A DNA stretch of 64,000 bases from Scleropages formosus (lineage: Eukaryota; Chordata; Actinopteri; Osteoglossiformes; Osteoglossidae), in contig NC_041827.1 in assembly GCF_900964775.1 (NCBI RefSeq), positions 18,968,707 to 19,032,706 of the forward strand, written 5' to 3'. The stretch's first letter is position 1. The number at the start of each line of letters is the position of its first letter. The notes below the pieces were generated by a model. The model searched no databases. It was given only the letters and a program-made list of their open reading frames with translations, and was not told the DNA's origin. The translations under genes were made by a program, and so were the position numbers. This document shows, piece by piece, positions 11,598-28,700 of this stretch.

Positions 11598-11812
11598 GGC
11601 ACACACACACAGAGGCTGAAACTGCTTGTCCTGAGTGGGGTCGCAGTGAACCGGAGCCTAACCCGGCAACACAGGGCGCAAGGCCGGAGGGGGAGGGGAC
11701 ACACCCAGGACGAGACAACAGTTCATCGCACAGCACCCCAAGCAGGGCTCGAACCCCAGACCCACCAGAGAGCAGGACCTGGCCAAGCCCATTGTGCCCC
11801 CCCCCTCCCAAA
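11598..11812 (-). mobile_element. SINE family A copy, reversed, with (CA)n
   Basis: Starts with a short (CA)n, then CTGCTTGTCCTGAGTGGGGTC, GGCAACACAGGGCGCAAGGC, the reversed B box GGGCTCGAACCCC and ends near GCCCATTGTGCCCCCCCC. Same family as the copies at 1834 and 2091, in opposite orientation. Confidence 0.85.
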
Positions 11813-13260
11813 GAAGGTAATAATCAATTATTTTAACTTTTAACGGAAAATAAATGTTTACATTTCTGGAAAGTGTCAATGCTCCGCCACTTGACTGCTC
11901 TGTCTCACCATAACTGGAAGTCAAAGATTAGTCTTTTTGTAGGAATATTTGTACTCGACCCACTGTTCACCAAAAAACTGCATTTCCAAAACGCAGTTCT
12001 ACAGGGGTGCTGTCATGGAAAGTTGCGGAGCAGCCGGGAATTAGCTTGATAGTGCAGAGTGCTTTTCTGTCTGAAGGGACCATCAAACCATCAGTTTCAA
12101 AAAAGACCTCCAGGACTAATGCATGCCAATCTCTGGCTAACAAAGCTGAAATAGATTTAAAGCACAAAAGATGTTCATCAAAACAACTGAACACCTTTGT
12201 GATCTTCTTCTCCAATTGCACCGACTTCATACATTCTTCAGGTCCTCCACCACCTAAACTTCATGCCTCTTTCACCTTCCAGTGTCCACTGCCTTAACTT
12301 CGCACCTCCTTCAGAAGCAGATTTAAAACACAAAAGACATTCATCAGGACATATCCCCTGCCCTGGTTCATATCTTCTTTGCATTCCAGTTTCCACACCC
12401 CAGCTTCACACCATGACCTGCCCAATCCCCAACACCCTAGTTCCACACACCTTTCAGCCTCTGCTGTCCCATCTTCACACCTTCTGTTTGGACATTGGTA
12501 TTGGGCGATGACATCAGATGAATAAAGAATAAAAGCAACAATAAATAATCTACAGAAACATTCTTGTCCCATCTGAAAAAAGTTACATTTTACAGAGCCA
12601 CCTGTGCATGTCTGATCACAACCTCCTTCACTGTTGCTTTTGCCATATCTACCTAATACAAGACCAGAATGAATGTAAACATAAGAAGACCAAGAAATGG
12701 ATTCTGGAAACTCTACTGAGAATCTGCTCAAGTCAAGGCTAAAAAGCACATGCTGCCAGACTGTCATTGACCAAGTGCATCACCTAAAGCTCTGTAGAAC
12801 TCAAGAGGAAACCAGCGTAAACTCCACAACAGAAGGATAGCTTAGATGCAAACACACTATTATGAAAGCGCTGCTTCTTCGTACGATACCACCATTTGGT
12901 CATGGCACATATGTTAAAGCAGTGACCTACTGATATGACATATTAAAAGCTACCAATACATTTATTTAGATGATTCTTTACTCCAAAGTCACTGGCAGTG
13001 TTGCGCTACTTATACCGATTTGCCCGTTTTTATAGCTGGCTAATTTTTCTGTATCAATTCAGGGTTAGGATTTTGCTCAAAGGTACTACAGCAGGGGGTG
13101 GGATTGAAATATCAGGCCTTCAAGTATGCAGTGAGAGCTCTAACCACTATGTCACCTGGTGCTTTTGAAGAACCTGTGACCCTGAATTGCAGTCCTTTTG
13201 ACATCACATTAAGTAAAGTGCAGTGCCCCAGTACTTAGTAAGCGTTACCATGTATGATGT
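11813..13260. other. spacer without a recognised gene
   Basis: Two related blocks occur near 12150-12185 and 12318-12350 (GATTTAAAGCACAAAAGATG and GATTTAAAACACAAAAGACA), suggesting an old internal duplication. About 12960-13165 is a minus-strand SINE family C remnant. The longest frame (12294-12767, minus, 157 codons) has no family resemblance or splice support. Confidence 0.45.
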
Positions 13261-13261
13261 G

Positions 13262-13618
13262 CATCATGATGGTACAGCGGGTAGTGCTGCTGTTTCGCAG
13301 TACCTAGCTGGTGTGAAAGGATGTGGGTTTGATCCACACTCTGTGTGTGGAGTTTGCATGTTCTCCCTGTCTGTGTGGGTTTCCTCCCATAGTCCACAGA
13401 TATGCTGTTCAGGTTCCCCCATAGTGTGTGAGTGACAGAGAGAGAGAGAGAGAGAGAGTGTGTGTCTCCCACTGATGTAGGGATGAGTGACCCAGTATAA
13501 GTAGTGTATCTAACAGTGTAAGTCACCACGGTGAATAAGGTGTGTGGGCTCATAACACTACATAGAGTTCATTGGAAGCTGCTTTGGAGAAAAGTGTCTG
13601 CAAAATAAATGTAAATGA
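13262..13618 (+). mobile_element. SINE family B copy
   Basis: Head GATGGTACAGCGGGTAGTGC, B box GGGTTTGATCCAC, GGAGTTTGCATGTTCTCC, a (GA)n run at 13434-13458, CCACTGATGTAGGGATGAG, and the tail GTTCATTGGAAGCTGCTTTGG. Confidence 0.85.
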
Positions 13619-13829
13619 TGTGAAGTTTCAGATCATGACATCATTATATGTCCAGTGCTTTTTTTGAATCTCCTTGCTGTCCATATTATGTAGCCTACAA
13701 AGTAGTGAATATTGTTCTCTTATGTCTGTATTAAACTGTACAAGCTGCAGTGCAACAAATCCACTTCAGGTGTCTTTTGCAGGACCATTTTAATGTGATT
13801 TTCCCTTTTTTCTCTCCTCATCACCTCCA

Positions 13830-14065
13830 CAGTAGGCTTTTTTTTTTTCCTAAACTTTATTTAATAAAGTTATCAATAATACACAACCAAAACAATACAT
13901 TAAAATCCACAATCAAACAAACCCAACACCATTTTCCTACAGTTGGTCAACAAAGTTACTAAGCAACCATTACATAAAACACATTGTCAAGACAAAATCT
14001 TTCCCATAACAATCCCTTTCTGGCTTCAAAATATATAACTGACCCATGTCTTCCCCAGTAGGCTT
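13830..14065 (-). mobile_element. 5'-truncated LINE-like retro-insertion with poly(A) and 10-bp target duplication
   Basis: The 10-mer CAGTAGGCTT occurs at 13830-13839 and again at 14056-14065. The insert between begins with a poly(T) run and contains, on the minus strand, AATAAAGTTTAGG before the poly(A). This is the classic outcome of target-primed reverse transcription. The roughly 215-base body is AT-rich and noncoding. It may be the 3' end of an L1-type LINE or of a processed transcript. Confidence 0.65.
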
Positions 14066-14152
14066 ATTAATTTTTCCTGTAGCATTTGGGCACATGTACT
14101 GGATGTGTTTTAGACCACTGTCAGTGCATTCTTATGAAGCGTAATATAAACA

Positions 14153-14495
14153 AGGGCACCACGGTGGCACAGCGAGTAGCGCTGCTGTCTCACAGCGCCT
14201 GGGTGGTCGAGATCACGTGGGTTCGATCCCTACTTGGTCTGTATGGAGTTTGCATATTTTCTCTGTGTCTGGGTGCTCTGGTTTCCTCCCACAGTTCGAA
14301 GACATGATGCTCAGGTTCACCCATAGAATGTGAGTGACAGAGAGAGTGTGTGTGTGTTCCACTGATGTATGGATGAGTGAGCCAGCGTAAGTAGTGTATC
14401 TAGCAGTGTAAGTTACGGTGTGTGGACTGATAACACTACATAGAGTTCATTGGAAGTAGCTTGGAAGGCGTCTGCTAAATAAATAAATTTAAATG
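14153..14495 (+). mobile_element. SINE family B copy
   Basis: Head GGGCACCACGGTGGCACAGC, B box GGGTTCGATCCCT, GGAGTTTGCATATTTTCTC, CCACTGATGTATGGATGAG, and the tail GTTCATTGGAAGTAGC ... GCGTCTGCTAAATAAATAAA. Confidence 0.85.
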
Positions 14496-14682
14496 TAATA
14501 TAAAAAAGGGAGAAGAAAGAGGGAAAGTAGCGTGCTATTACAACAATTAATGTTGTTTTGCAGGAAAGGAATTTGGAGACATTTTACCACACGAGAAAAG
14601 TCCAGCTCCCCTCTCTTGTCTCCTGTCTCTTGGGGGGGCGCGCGCGCGCAGGCCGTACAGGCGCCATTCCGCACGCGCATGC

Positions 14683-14704
14683 TGACGTCACGGCCTGGTA
14701 TAAA
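14683..14704 (+). promoter_or_regulatory. SRSF6 promoter: CRE and TATA box
   Basis: A perfect CRE TGACGTCA (14683-14690) is followed eight bases later by TATAAA (14699-14704), in a GC-rich stretch about 90 bases before the SRSF6 start codon. The expected transcription start is near 14730. Confidence 0.7.
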
Positions 14705-14791
14705 GCGTAAAACAGCGAGCGGCCGAGACCGTCTTCCTTTGGTAGTTGACGGTGGTGTGGTTTGTGCGCGATAGTAGCGGTAGTTGACGAT

Positions 14792-19197
<4,406 letters not shown>

Positions 19198-19943
19198 CTG
19201 CTCATGACCTACTCTTGCTTTGCTGTGTAGTCCCACTTGTTTGGGCTTCCTTTCAGTTTTCACTGCGCTACTCCTGTTGCTGGCATGCAAAATTTGGTCA
19301 GTCTTAAATTTAGTCCTTTTGTCTAAACACTTGGTGCCGAACCTAATAAAATGAATGGAGAGTTTGGGTTGGGACAAACCTGTAGGATGGGTGCTTGTGG
19401 CACCCCCACGCCCCTTCACATTTTCCTGGTATTATTGGGGTGTCGTGCCCCCACCCCTCAGCTTCATATTTATAACTTCATCAAACTGAATTTCTTCAGG
19501 AGGTTTGTAACTATTGGAGGGGTGCCTAGGTCATAATCCCCTTGCTGTTTCCTATGGTTTGTAGTGTACATCACAAGTTGTACAATCCTTAATTTAAGGA
19601 AATGTATTATGTTTTCATTAGCTTACAAAATTTGTGTACTATATCTGAATTTGTTTAGCTTTCTCTGAATTTCATGCCCTTTACAGCAAAAGTCCTCCTC
19701 TGTAAGGCTTTGTTATAGATGTTACAATCATTGCTTGCTTTTTTTCATTGCCCTTTTCCAGTTAATGTCAGTGGCCTTAGCTGACCTTTGTAATAAATTC
19801 CTTTTGATACACTGCAGAAAAGCAGGTCTATTCTTCTCAATAGTCAGGGATTCCCCCCCCCCCCCCCTTGTTAAAAAGGGTCAAGTGAGTTTAACTATTG
19901 TGCTCATGTTTGCTTTAATTTGTAATATGTTGTGTTCAATAAA
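19198..19943 (+). other. SRSF6 3' UTR with two poly(A) signals
   Basis: AATAAA occurs at 19345-19350 and at 19938-19943; the latter is followed by GT-rich sequence typical of a cleavage site. Two alternative 3' ends are therefore likely. The interval is T-rich and noncoding. Confidence 0.6.
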
Positions 19944-21570
19944 CATGTGGTGTTTTGATTGTGTGTTAGAGGAGCACTCAAGTGCTGGAGGTTGAGTGTG
20001 TGTCAGTAATCACTTTTGGTGCAGTGTTCCTCCCCATAACAGCGGGTGGGAAGTTAGCTTCACCCTGTATACACCACCAGGCTTATCAGTGAAATGTCAA
20101 AGAGACTGCAGTTTAAGTAATCAGTGTACTTGAAATGTGGGTTGCGGAGGTAATCCCACCACATCCAGGGCAAATGAATCAGACTCAAACCCCTAATGCA
20201 GGAGTGTTGACACCATTGTTGTCATCTGTTCTTAGTCTTCCTGATGAGCTGTTTTTCTAGAGCCTTTCCCTACCTTATCTCAGCCCCTGGAGCTGTGTGT
20301 TTAGACATAGTAACTTCTGACAACTCAGAGGTGAGACTAGATGATTAGCAGGAAGCTTTGCTCTTAAAATCCTTGGACAGACAGAGCTGAGTATTAGGAT
20401 GTGCTGATAGCTTCTTAACCTCAAACCATGAATTTGCCCCTGTAGTTTTTTTGCTGTAAATGCTATAAGCCTGGTCATATAAACAGTGTTCCTTTTGGAT
20501 AAAGATGTAAGAAGCAGTTTAATAAAACTGCCATTCTATAACATTCCCTCAGAATAATTTACAGCTGTTCACATTTATTTGGCAAAACATGCCAAAGTGA
20601 ATGTTTAGCTACTTAAAACCTTGCTCTGTAAAGTGGAGGCTCTAACCATTACTCCACCTGCTGGGCAGTTTACTGTATATGACACCATTTATAGTGTCTG
20701 TCACCTGTGTACTTCAGGTCCTCAAGTGCTGAAGATCACAATATTAATTCCTTTCCAATACAAAATGAGTTTTTGAATTTTTGCGACATGACTAATTACC
20801 CAGAGCAGCTTCCTTTATTGGTGAGACACACATGAAACGTTAAATACTTGCAGACTGAATTACTGGACCACAGAAAGGGACTCAGACACATTTTTTTTTT
20901 TTATAAACTCGCATTTCAATATAAGTACATTGATTTCTTCCAATTTCTGAGAAATAAATAAGGAAAAAGCAGTTTCAACTATTCTAAATATTACTGCTAA
21001 ATTTAACTGAAAATATTACAAAAGTATCTAAATAATAAATATCTATGGTAGTTGAAGGTGAAAGATCTGATCAGCTGTTAGTAAATTGCATTTGTATCTT
21101 CCGGGATGATACATTAAGAAACTGAATAAAATGTACTTACGTGAACATGATGGACATACACCTCATACAAAATAAAAACAACACAAAATATTTTATTTTA
21201 GAGAAGTGGATATTTTAAATGTAACCACACACTGAATTATTATATAATAAGCATTTTACCGTTAGGGTTTCTGTTGAAAAGGGAAAAGCATTGAAATTGA
21301 TATACGCTTCCTTCATTAAGATTGCTTTAAATCATTAATGGGGAAATTTTATGGACAGTTTTTTCTTATTATTAGGGTAGCCGACGCTTTGTGCACACAG
21401 TGAATTAGAATGTTGAGTTTTATACACCAAGCTACTTTACCAGATTTATCCATTTATACAGCAATGTAATTTTTACTGTACTAGCGCAGGGTAGGAAGTT
21501 GATCACGGGTACTGGAGCTGGAGGCTACAACACATTAAGCATTAAAAAGTATGTATTTACAGTGTTTTAT
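19944..21570. other. spacer between SRSF6 and IFT52
   Basis: No gene was recognised. The stretch is AT-rich. About 20565-20670 and 21370-21530 are minus-strand SINE family C fragments (the second with TTTACCAGATTTATCCATTT and a GATCACGGG-type head). Confidence 0.5.
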
Positions 21571-21643
21571 TCTGCAGCGCACGGAGCGATTGATTCCGCC
21601 GCACGCGCTCTTCCACGCGGCGCATTCCGCCGCTGAGGCCGCA

Positions 21644-21657
21644 GTTGCCATGGCGAC
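21644..21657 (+). promoter_or_regulatory. RFX X-box motif 1 of IFT52
   Basis: GTTGCC-AT-GGCGAC is an imperfect inverted repeat matching the RFX X-box (GTNRCC, 0-3 bases, GGYNAC) except for one base in the right half. RFX factors drive ciliary genes, which fits the IFT52 gene downstream. Confidence 0.65.
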
Positions 21658-21683
21658 GGCTCTAGCTCTCGACGACGGGCGTT

Positions 21684-21697
21684 GTTGCCCCGGTTAC
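21684..21697 (+). promoter_or_regulatory. RFX X-box motif 2 of IFT52
   Basis: GTTGCC-CC-GGTTAC fits the palindromic X-box form GTNRCC, two bases, GGYNAC in both halves. It starts 40 bases after the first motif. Confidence 0.65.
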
Positions 21698-22778
21698 GGC
21701 TGAAGTGTCGCTACTCTACCCACAATGCAGCCGTGCTTTTTGGCGTTCGCGGAACATGGTGTCTCGGATTCGAGGTACGCGGGAGCATCTGCGCGTCAAA
21801 ATCGGCGGCGTCTCGCCTCGCCGCGCGCGAGCGATTATGCCACAGGGCGACGTGCGCGGCGCTGCACACAAAGGGCGCGTGCACGCGGCTCGCGAGCGCG
21901 CCTGACGCCGCCTCGGTGCGGCGCGTCGTCGTGTTTATCTTCGGGTGTTCGCGGCTCCGACCGTTGTTTCTGTATCCCCCGCGTCACGCGTGTCGTGTGT
22001 TTCGAGAGCGACGTTTCCACTGGATACACAGTATGCGACACAGGCACAATAAACCGTTTGGCGTCATTTAAATGTCCGTTTGCGACTCTTCCTTTCCCTG
22101 CAGCCATCATCAGTCGTGTGGATATACATGCAGTAAAAGGTGGTAAAACCTCTATCAGTCTACTTTGATCATGACTGGATCATACTAGCTCTGTTTACTT
22201 TTACATATCTGGCAAGGAAATAATATTCAGTTGTTGCGATCGATACCTAAAGTTCCCTATAAAAGGGGCATGTTGATTGAACTCGCGTGAGGGGGGAGAG
22301 GGGGTTAATACTGGGGGTACAACCTTTAGCCAAGGAAGGGCTGCGATCGGAAAGTGTAATCGGGTCCGAGCCGAGGGTCGCACGTGTAAAACGATCTTGA
22401 GGCCCAGCAATGGAGCTGAAATCTCTGAATTGACACTTTTGAAAAATTTTATTGCATTTATTTACGTGCCGTGTGTGTTTAAAACAGTGTTACTCTATTA
22501 ATTCCTGTATACAATCAGTTTATAGTTATGCCTTCAGTACAAATAAATCAAAAGAGTGCTACATGATCATACCTGTGAAAGACTTTTGCTTTTGTGTTGC
22601 ACTAGGTGTGTGTGCGTGCGTGCGTGTAGTCTCTCCCTGTATCGTTAATGTTACCCAGTGCAGTTCTGGTGTTAGTCAGCAGAAAGAATTGCGTGTGAAC
22701 AATACTTTGTCCTTCTGTTTCCCTGTCACCGCCGAAGATTAGTAACGGGCCGATCGAGTGTCTCCGTCCCTGACGGAA

Positions 22779-25700
22779 ATGGACAAAGAGCAGCGCAACG
22801 TCATCGTGCTGAATGCCTCCAAGAGGGAGCTCTTCACAGCTGCCAGCGGCTACAAGGCCCTGCAGAAGAGGCTGAGGGGCCAGTGGAAGATCCACAGGTA
22901 CACACCTGTAAACTGTCCCATCACCTGGTCCACAGATACACACCTGTAAACTGTCCCATCACCTGGTCCACAGATACACACCTGTAAACTGTCCCATCAC
23001 CTGGTCCACAGATACACACCTGTAAACTGTCACATCACCTGGTCCACAGATACACACCTGTAAACTGTCACATCACCTGGTCCACAGATACACACCTGTA
23101 AACTGTCCCATCACCTGGTCCACATGCTGTCAGTAACCGTTAGGACAGTATGCTATGTAGGGCCTGGTCAAGAGTCAAGAACCCTTTAATTTTTACATTT
23201 TTCCCAATTTCAAAATAATGTTACAGCAATATTTCCGTATATATAATAGTACAGTATTGTTAGTTATTGCAACTGCGAATAGGTGACTGAAACCAGGCTA
23301 GGACTACATCACATGCAGTCAGTTATGAAAAGAAAACTATGAACAGGACAAGAACTTCACCTTAAAGGGCAAGTCAAGCTATTAAATAACCAGGCGTGTA
23401 ACAAATTGCCAATTATTGAACTGCTGCCCCTGTTGCTTAAAGTTATATATGCACACATATAGTTTTCTCATTTTTATAAATAAGTGGGGGGGGGGATTAG
23501 GATGTGTTGACACATCCCCCACCCTTCCGTTATTATGCATGTACAAACAAGCAAGGATTGAGAACACAGTGAAGCAGCAGACAGATCCTGAGTAATAAGA
23601 GATGTTTAGACACTTCTGAGATTGTGTGTGAACTGAGGATCCTTGAAAAGCTGGTGGAAGAATAGAAGCTGACCTGATAAAAAATAATTAAAAATGTAAA
23701 ATATTATACTTAGAATACTATATAGCAGTAATGAATGAGTTCCAACTACTGCGGGGGTCTGAACGGAGGACCAGCCGTAGTGTGGAGCCGACTGGTGCCG
23801 CCTCTGCTCTTTACCGCGTTGAATCCTGCCCTAACTGGGGAAGGGCCTCCTGCAATATTCAAAAAGGAGCACAATTATAATCGAGATGCGACGTACGAAT
23901 GACGAGCTTTGTCAATGCGCTCTGTCCCGCAGCATTAAGGACGAGCTCTCCTTGGAGAAGCTCAGCGGCGCGAAGCTTTGGATCGCGGCCGGACCCCGGG
24001 AGAAGTTCACGGCCGCTGAGGTTCGGCAGCGATTCTCCAAAGGCGTCTTCGAACGTTCCCAATCGCTCTCCTTGAACGTCTCGAGCAGTTTTGATTGATC
24101 GCGCACGTGCGATGTGTTCCGTCTCAGCTGGACGCTCTGAAGCAGTACCTTCACAGCGGAGGGGGCGTCCTGGTGATGCTGGGGGAAGGAGGAGAGATGA
24201 AGTACGACACCAACATCAACTTTCTTCTTGAGGAGTTTGGGATCATGGTTAACGGTGGTGGGTGTCTTCTCAAAATGTTTTTTTTTTTTTTTTAAAAAAA
24301 AATTTTACTCATGCACTGAGTAGGAAATTTTACCTGCTCCTGTTATTCTTCCTTCCATAAACAGATGCTGTTATAAGAAATGTCTATTACAAGTATTTCC
24401 ACCCAAAAGAAGCACTCGTCTCCAACGGTGTCCTAAACAGGTACGAATCTTCTGCTCCTTCCTCCTCTCACCTTTTTCTTTCAGATGCTATTTTTTTGTA
24501 TTTTATGAACTTGCTCAACATCTACTTGGGTGCAAATGCATTTTCTATATTCAATATTCAATATATTTTCAGTATTTTTCCTATTACATTCCCCTCCCCC
24601 CACTTTCTCTAAATTGCAGAAAGGCTGAATTTTTAAACGGTTCCGCAAATTTGCAGTGTTGAGTTTTTTTTTTTTTTTTTAAAAAACAATTCAAAACATA
24701 CAATCAAGAATTATTATCTGACATTTTTCTCCAAAGTGACTTAAAATGTTTAGTTAGTTACAGTATTTACCCATTTATACAGTTGAGTCATTTTCCTGGA
24801 GCAATTCAAGGTAAGAACCTTGCTCAGCAAGGGGTGGGATTCGAACCCACAACCTCAAAGTCCAAAGAGAGCAGCTGTAACCACTGCACTACCACTTACT
24901 CCGTGACTGCCTTGAGTTTATGCAGCAGTTCCTGTGTTTTAATTTCATTTTCTACATGCATCAGCAGTAAAGGGTTTGATGGTGTTTGTTACCTCTGCGA
25001 TGACCGTCGCTGCTCGTTTTAGGGAAATCAGCCGCGCTGCCGGTAAAGCCACGACGGGGATAATCGACGATGAAAGCGCTGGAAACAACTCGCAGTACGT
25101 GTCACCGCAGTCGGTGTGTCTCTCTGCTTTAGGGTTGTACTTACACCAGATGCGGATTCTAATGTGGCTTGCGTTCGCTCAGGGCCCTCACCTTCATCTA
25201 CCCGTATGGAGCAACCCTGAGCGTGATGAAGCCGGCGGTGGCCGTCTTGTCCACGGGTTCGGTCTGCTTCCCTCTAAACCGGCCTGTTCTTGCCTTCCAT
25301 CACGTCAAGGTGAGGCGCTTCCGCACCATGCGGAACTCTCCACCGCACTGTGTGTTGCTGTCTGTAGGGTCCAGTCTCCTGCACGCATTCCCGTTGTTGG
25401 AGGTCACAGGTCTTTCTTCTGCCCTGTTTGTAGGACGCGGGCAAGCTGGCTGTACTGGGGTCCTGCCACATGTTTAGCGATCAGTACTTGGAGAAGGAGG
25501 AGAACAGTAAAATAATGGTGAGCATCTGGAGCTCTTTATACAGACATGTCCATATAATCAATACCCAGAATTCTTTTCCATCCACCCACCCACTCATCCA
25601 TCCATCCATCCACCTACCTCCCCATCCATCCATCCACTCATCCATCCATCCGTCCATCCACCCACCCATTCATTCATCCACCCACCCACCCATTCATTCA

Positions 25701-28700
25701 TCCACACACCCCCCCACCCCATCCATCCATCCACCCACCCACTCATTCATCCATCCATCCATCCACCCACCTACCTCCCCATCCATCCATCCATCCATCC
25801 ATCCATCCATCCATCCATCCACCTACCTCCCCATCCATCCATCCATCCATCCATCCATCCATCCATCTACCTACCTACCTACCTACCTACCCACCCATCC
25901 ATCCATCTACCTACCTACCCACCCACCCATCAGCCAACCAACCAATAAAGTGTAGTGGTTAGAGCTACTGCCTCTGAATACAAAGGTCATACGTTCAGTC
26001 CCCACCTCCAGCTCTAGTACTTTTGAACAAGGTACTTACCCTAAATTGCCCCAGTAAAAGTACCCAGCTGTATAAATGGGTAAATAATTGTAAGATTGTA
26101 CCAACTGTAACTTTAACATTGTACGTCACTTTAGAGAAAAGTGTCAGTAAAATGAATAAATGTAAATGAAACCACTTCTCTAATGCAGGGTTGCAGTGTA
26201 TATCCTGGAAGCATAGGGTGTGAGGCAAGATACACTCTGGAAGGGGACACCTCTCCTCACAAGAAAATCTCACACACTCCCACACACTACGTGCAGTTTA
26301 GTGTCACCAGTCGACCTGAATGACAGCGAGAACACGCAAACTCCGCGCAGACTGATCCGGGTCCGAACCTGCAGCCTGGGAGAGCGAGGCACCTGCGCCA
26401 CCCAGGAGTTTTCACCTTTCCTCAGGACCTTGTAAGGCTGCCATAACTGTCTGTTCCCTCGTTTGCAGGATGTTGTCTTTCAGTGGCTCACGACTGATAA
26501 CATCCACTTGAACCAGATAGATGCCGAGGACCCCGAGGTAAGTGGGATTTGTAAGCGGTCCTCCTCCACATATTTTAAGCATATGAGTGACATACCTGTT
26601 TGAGCTGTCGCCTTGCAGTCAAAGGACTTGAGTTGGAATCCCACCTCTTGCTGTAGTGCCTTCAGTCAAGGTACTTGCGCTGAATTAATTCAGTAAAAAA
26701 ATTACCCATATGTATAAATCCCTGTAGGTTTATTAAAAAGCAAGACTTTGCGAGTTCCTTGGCAGCTGAATGAACAAACATGAACAATGTGCAGCAACTG
26801 GGGCCGTTGCTGTACTGTTCTCCCCATCTGCATGGGTTTCCTCCGAGTGCTCTGGTTTCCTCCCACAGTCCTAACACTTGCTGTTCAGGTTCACCCATAG
26901 TGTGTGAGTGACAGAGTGTGTGTGTGTGTTCCACTGATGTATGGATGAGTGACCCAGTGTAAGTAGTGTATCTAGCAGTGTAAGTCACCACGGTGAATAA
27001 GGTGTGTGGGCTCATAACACTGCATAAAGTTCATTGGAAGTCGCTTTAGAGAAAAGCATCTCATAAATAAATGTAAATGTAACTGGTGTGGTGGGGGGTG
27101 CGGTGGCTCAGTGGGTTGGACCGGGTCCTGCTCTCCGGTGGGTCTGGGGTTGGAGTCCCGCTTGGGGTGCCTTGCAACGGACTGGCGTCCCGTCCTGGGT
27201 GTGTCCCCTCCCCCTCCAGCCCTACGCCCTGTGTCGCCAGGTTAGGCTCTGGCTCCCCGCGACCCCGTATGGGACAAGCGGTTCAGACGATGTGTAACTG
27301 GTGTGATGAACCATGTTTTTGTGTTACGCAGATCACAGACTACACCATGCTGCCGGACACGGGGTGTCTCTCGGAGAGGTTGCGGGTGTGTCTGCAGGAG
27401 GGCGACGAGAGCCCCAGAGACTTCACGTCTCTGTTTGACATGTCTCTGCTGAAGCTGTCCAACAGCTCCCTGCCTCACGTCATCAGGTGCGTACCGCCGC
27501 GTGCTCAGCTTCCGCACATCCCCGCCGAGGAGACGCACGTGACGGTGTTGACGGCTTCGCCTCCTTCTGCCTTCTCCACAGCTCCTACAAGCAGCTCAAC
27601 GTTAAGCACGAGCCACTTCAGCTGATCCAGCCGCAGTTCGAGACGCCCCTGCCTGCGCTTCAGCCCGCTGTAAGACACGTGTGAAGACCAGCACACCTCT
27701 GCGTTACTCTAACCTTGTCTGGAGTTCATGCACCTGGTCTTGGTATACCTTTATTTTACCCTAAGGATGTAGTACCCTCGATCAAGGTACTTACTCTGAA
27801 CCATTCAGGAAAAATTACCCAGCTGTATAAATGGGTAAATAAGTGTAAGTAGCTGAAATTTATTGGGTTCTTTAGAGAAAAGTATAAGATAAATGTAAAT
27901 GTAATGTTTCTTTTTGAATTGTGGACTATTGATTTGTGGGGATTACTTAAATTGAAATATCTAAGAGGCCTATTTTATTTTTTTGTTTGAGAGGCATTCC
28001 AGTCATTAATTGCTTTCTGTCCTGGAGTGGCTTATAATTTACAGCTCATATTATCATGGAACTTTTTTCATCACAGTTGGTCTAAATAAACTTTCAAAAA
28101 GTTATAAATATAGTTACAGTTTCTTAGAGTAAGTTGAACTCAGTACTGGTAATTAATTGACATTGGTATGAATGTTTCATAAATAAGGGGGGATGCGGTG
28201 GCGCAGTGGGTTGGACCGCAGTCCTGCTCTTTGGTGGGTCTGGGGTTCGAGTCCCGCTTGGGGTGCCTTGCGACGGACTGGCGTCCCGTCCTGGGTGTGT
28301 CCCCTTCCCCCTCCGGCCTTACGCCCTGTGTTGCCGGGTAGGCTCCGGTTTCCCGTGACCCCGTGAGGGACAAGCGGTTCTGAAAATGTGTGTGTGTGTG
28401 TGTGTGTTTCATAAATAATATTATTTGTTTTATTCTTCATTCTTATTACATATAGTTGTATTCATTCATTGATTCACTCACTCACTCACTCTGCTGGGCA
28501 GCACAGTGGCACAGTGAGTAGCGCTGCTGTGTCACAGCGCCTGGGTGGTACAAGAGGATGTGGGTTCGATCCCCATTCAGTCTGTGCGGAGTTTGCATGT
28601 TCTCTCTCTGTGGGTTTCCTTTAGGTGCTCTTGTTTCCTCCCACACTCCAAAGACATGCTGTAGGTTCACCCATAGTGCGTGAGTGGCAGAGTGTGTTCC

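Larger units (their letters stand above)
21580..22000 (+). promoter_or_regulatory. CpG-rich IFT52 promoter and likely noncoding first exon
   Basis: CpG density jumps sharply between about 21580 and 22000. A plausible noncoding exon ends at the donor near 21774 (GATTCGAG then GTACGC). A matching acceptor (CGAAGATTAG) lies near 22741, just before the coding start at 22779. The transcript structure is inferred. Confidence 0.5.

Noticed and set aside
12294-12767. 157-codon minus-strand frame
   Set aside because: No domain, no splice partners, no promoter or poly(A) context, and it lies in repeat-derived spacer.
25470-25955. 161-codon plus-strand frame rich in HPSIHPP
   Set aside because: It is the translation of a tetranucleotide array within IFT52 intron 7; every frame of such an array can stay open.
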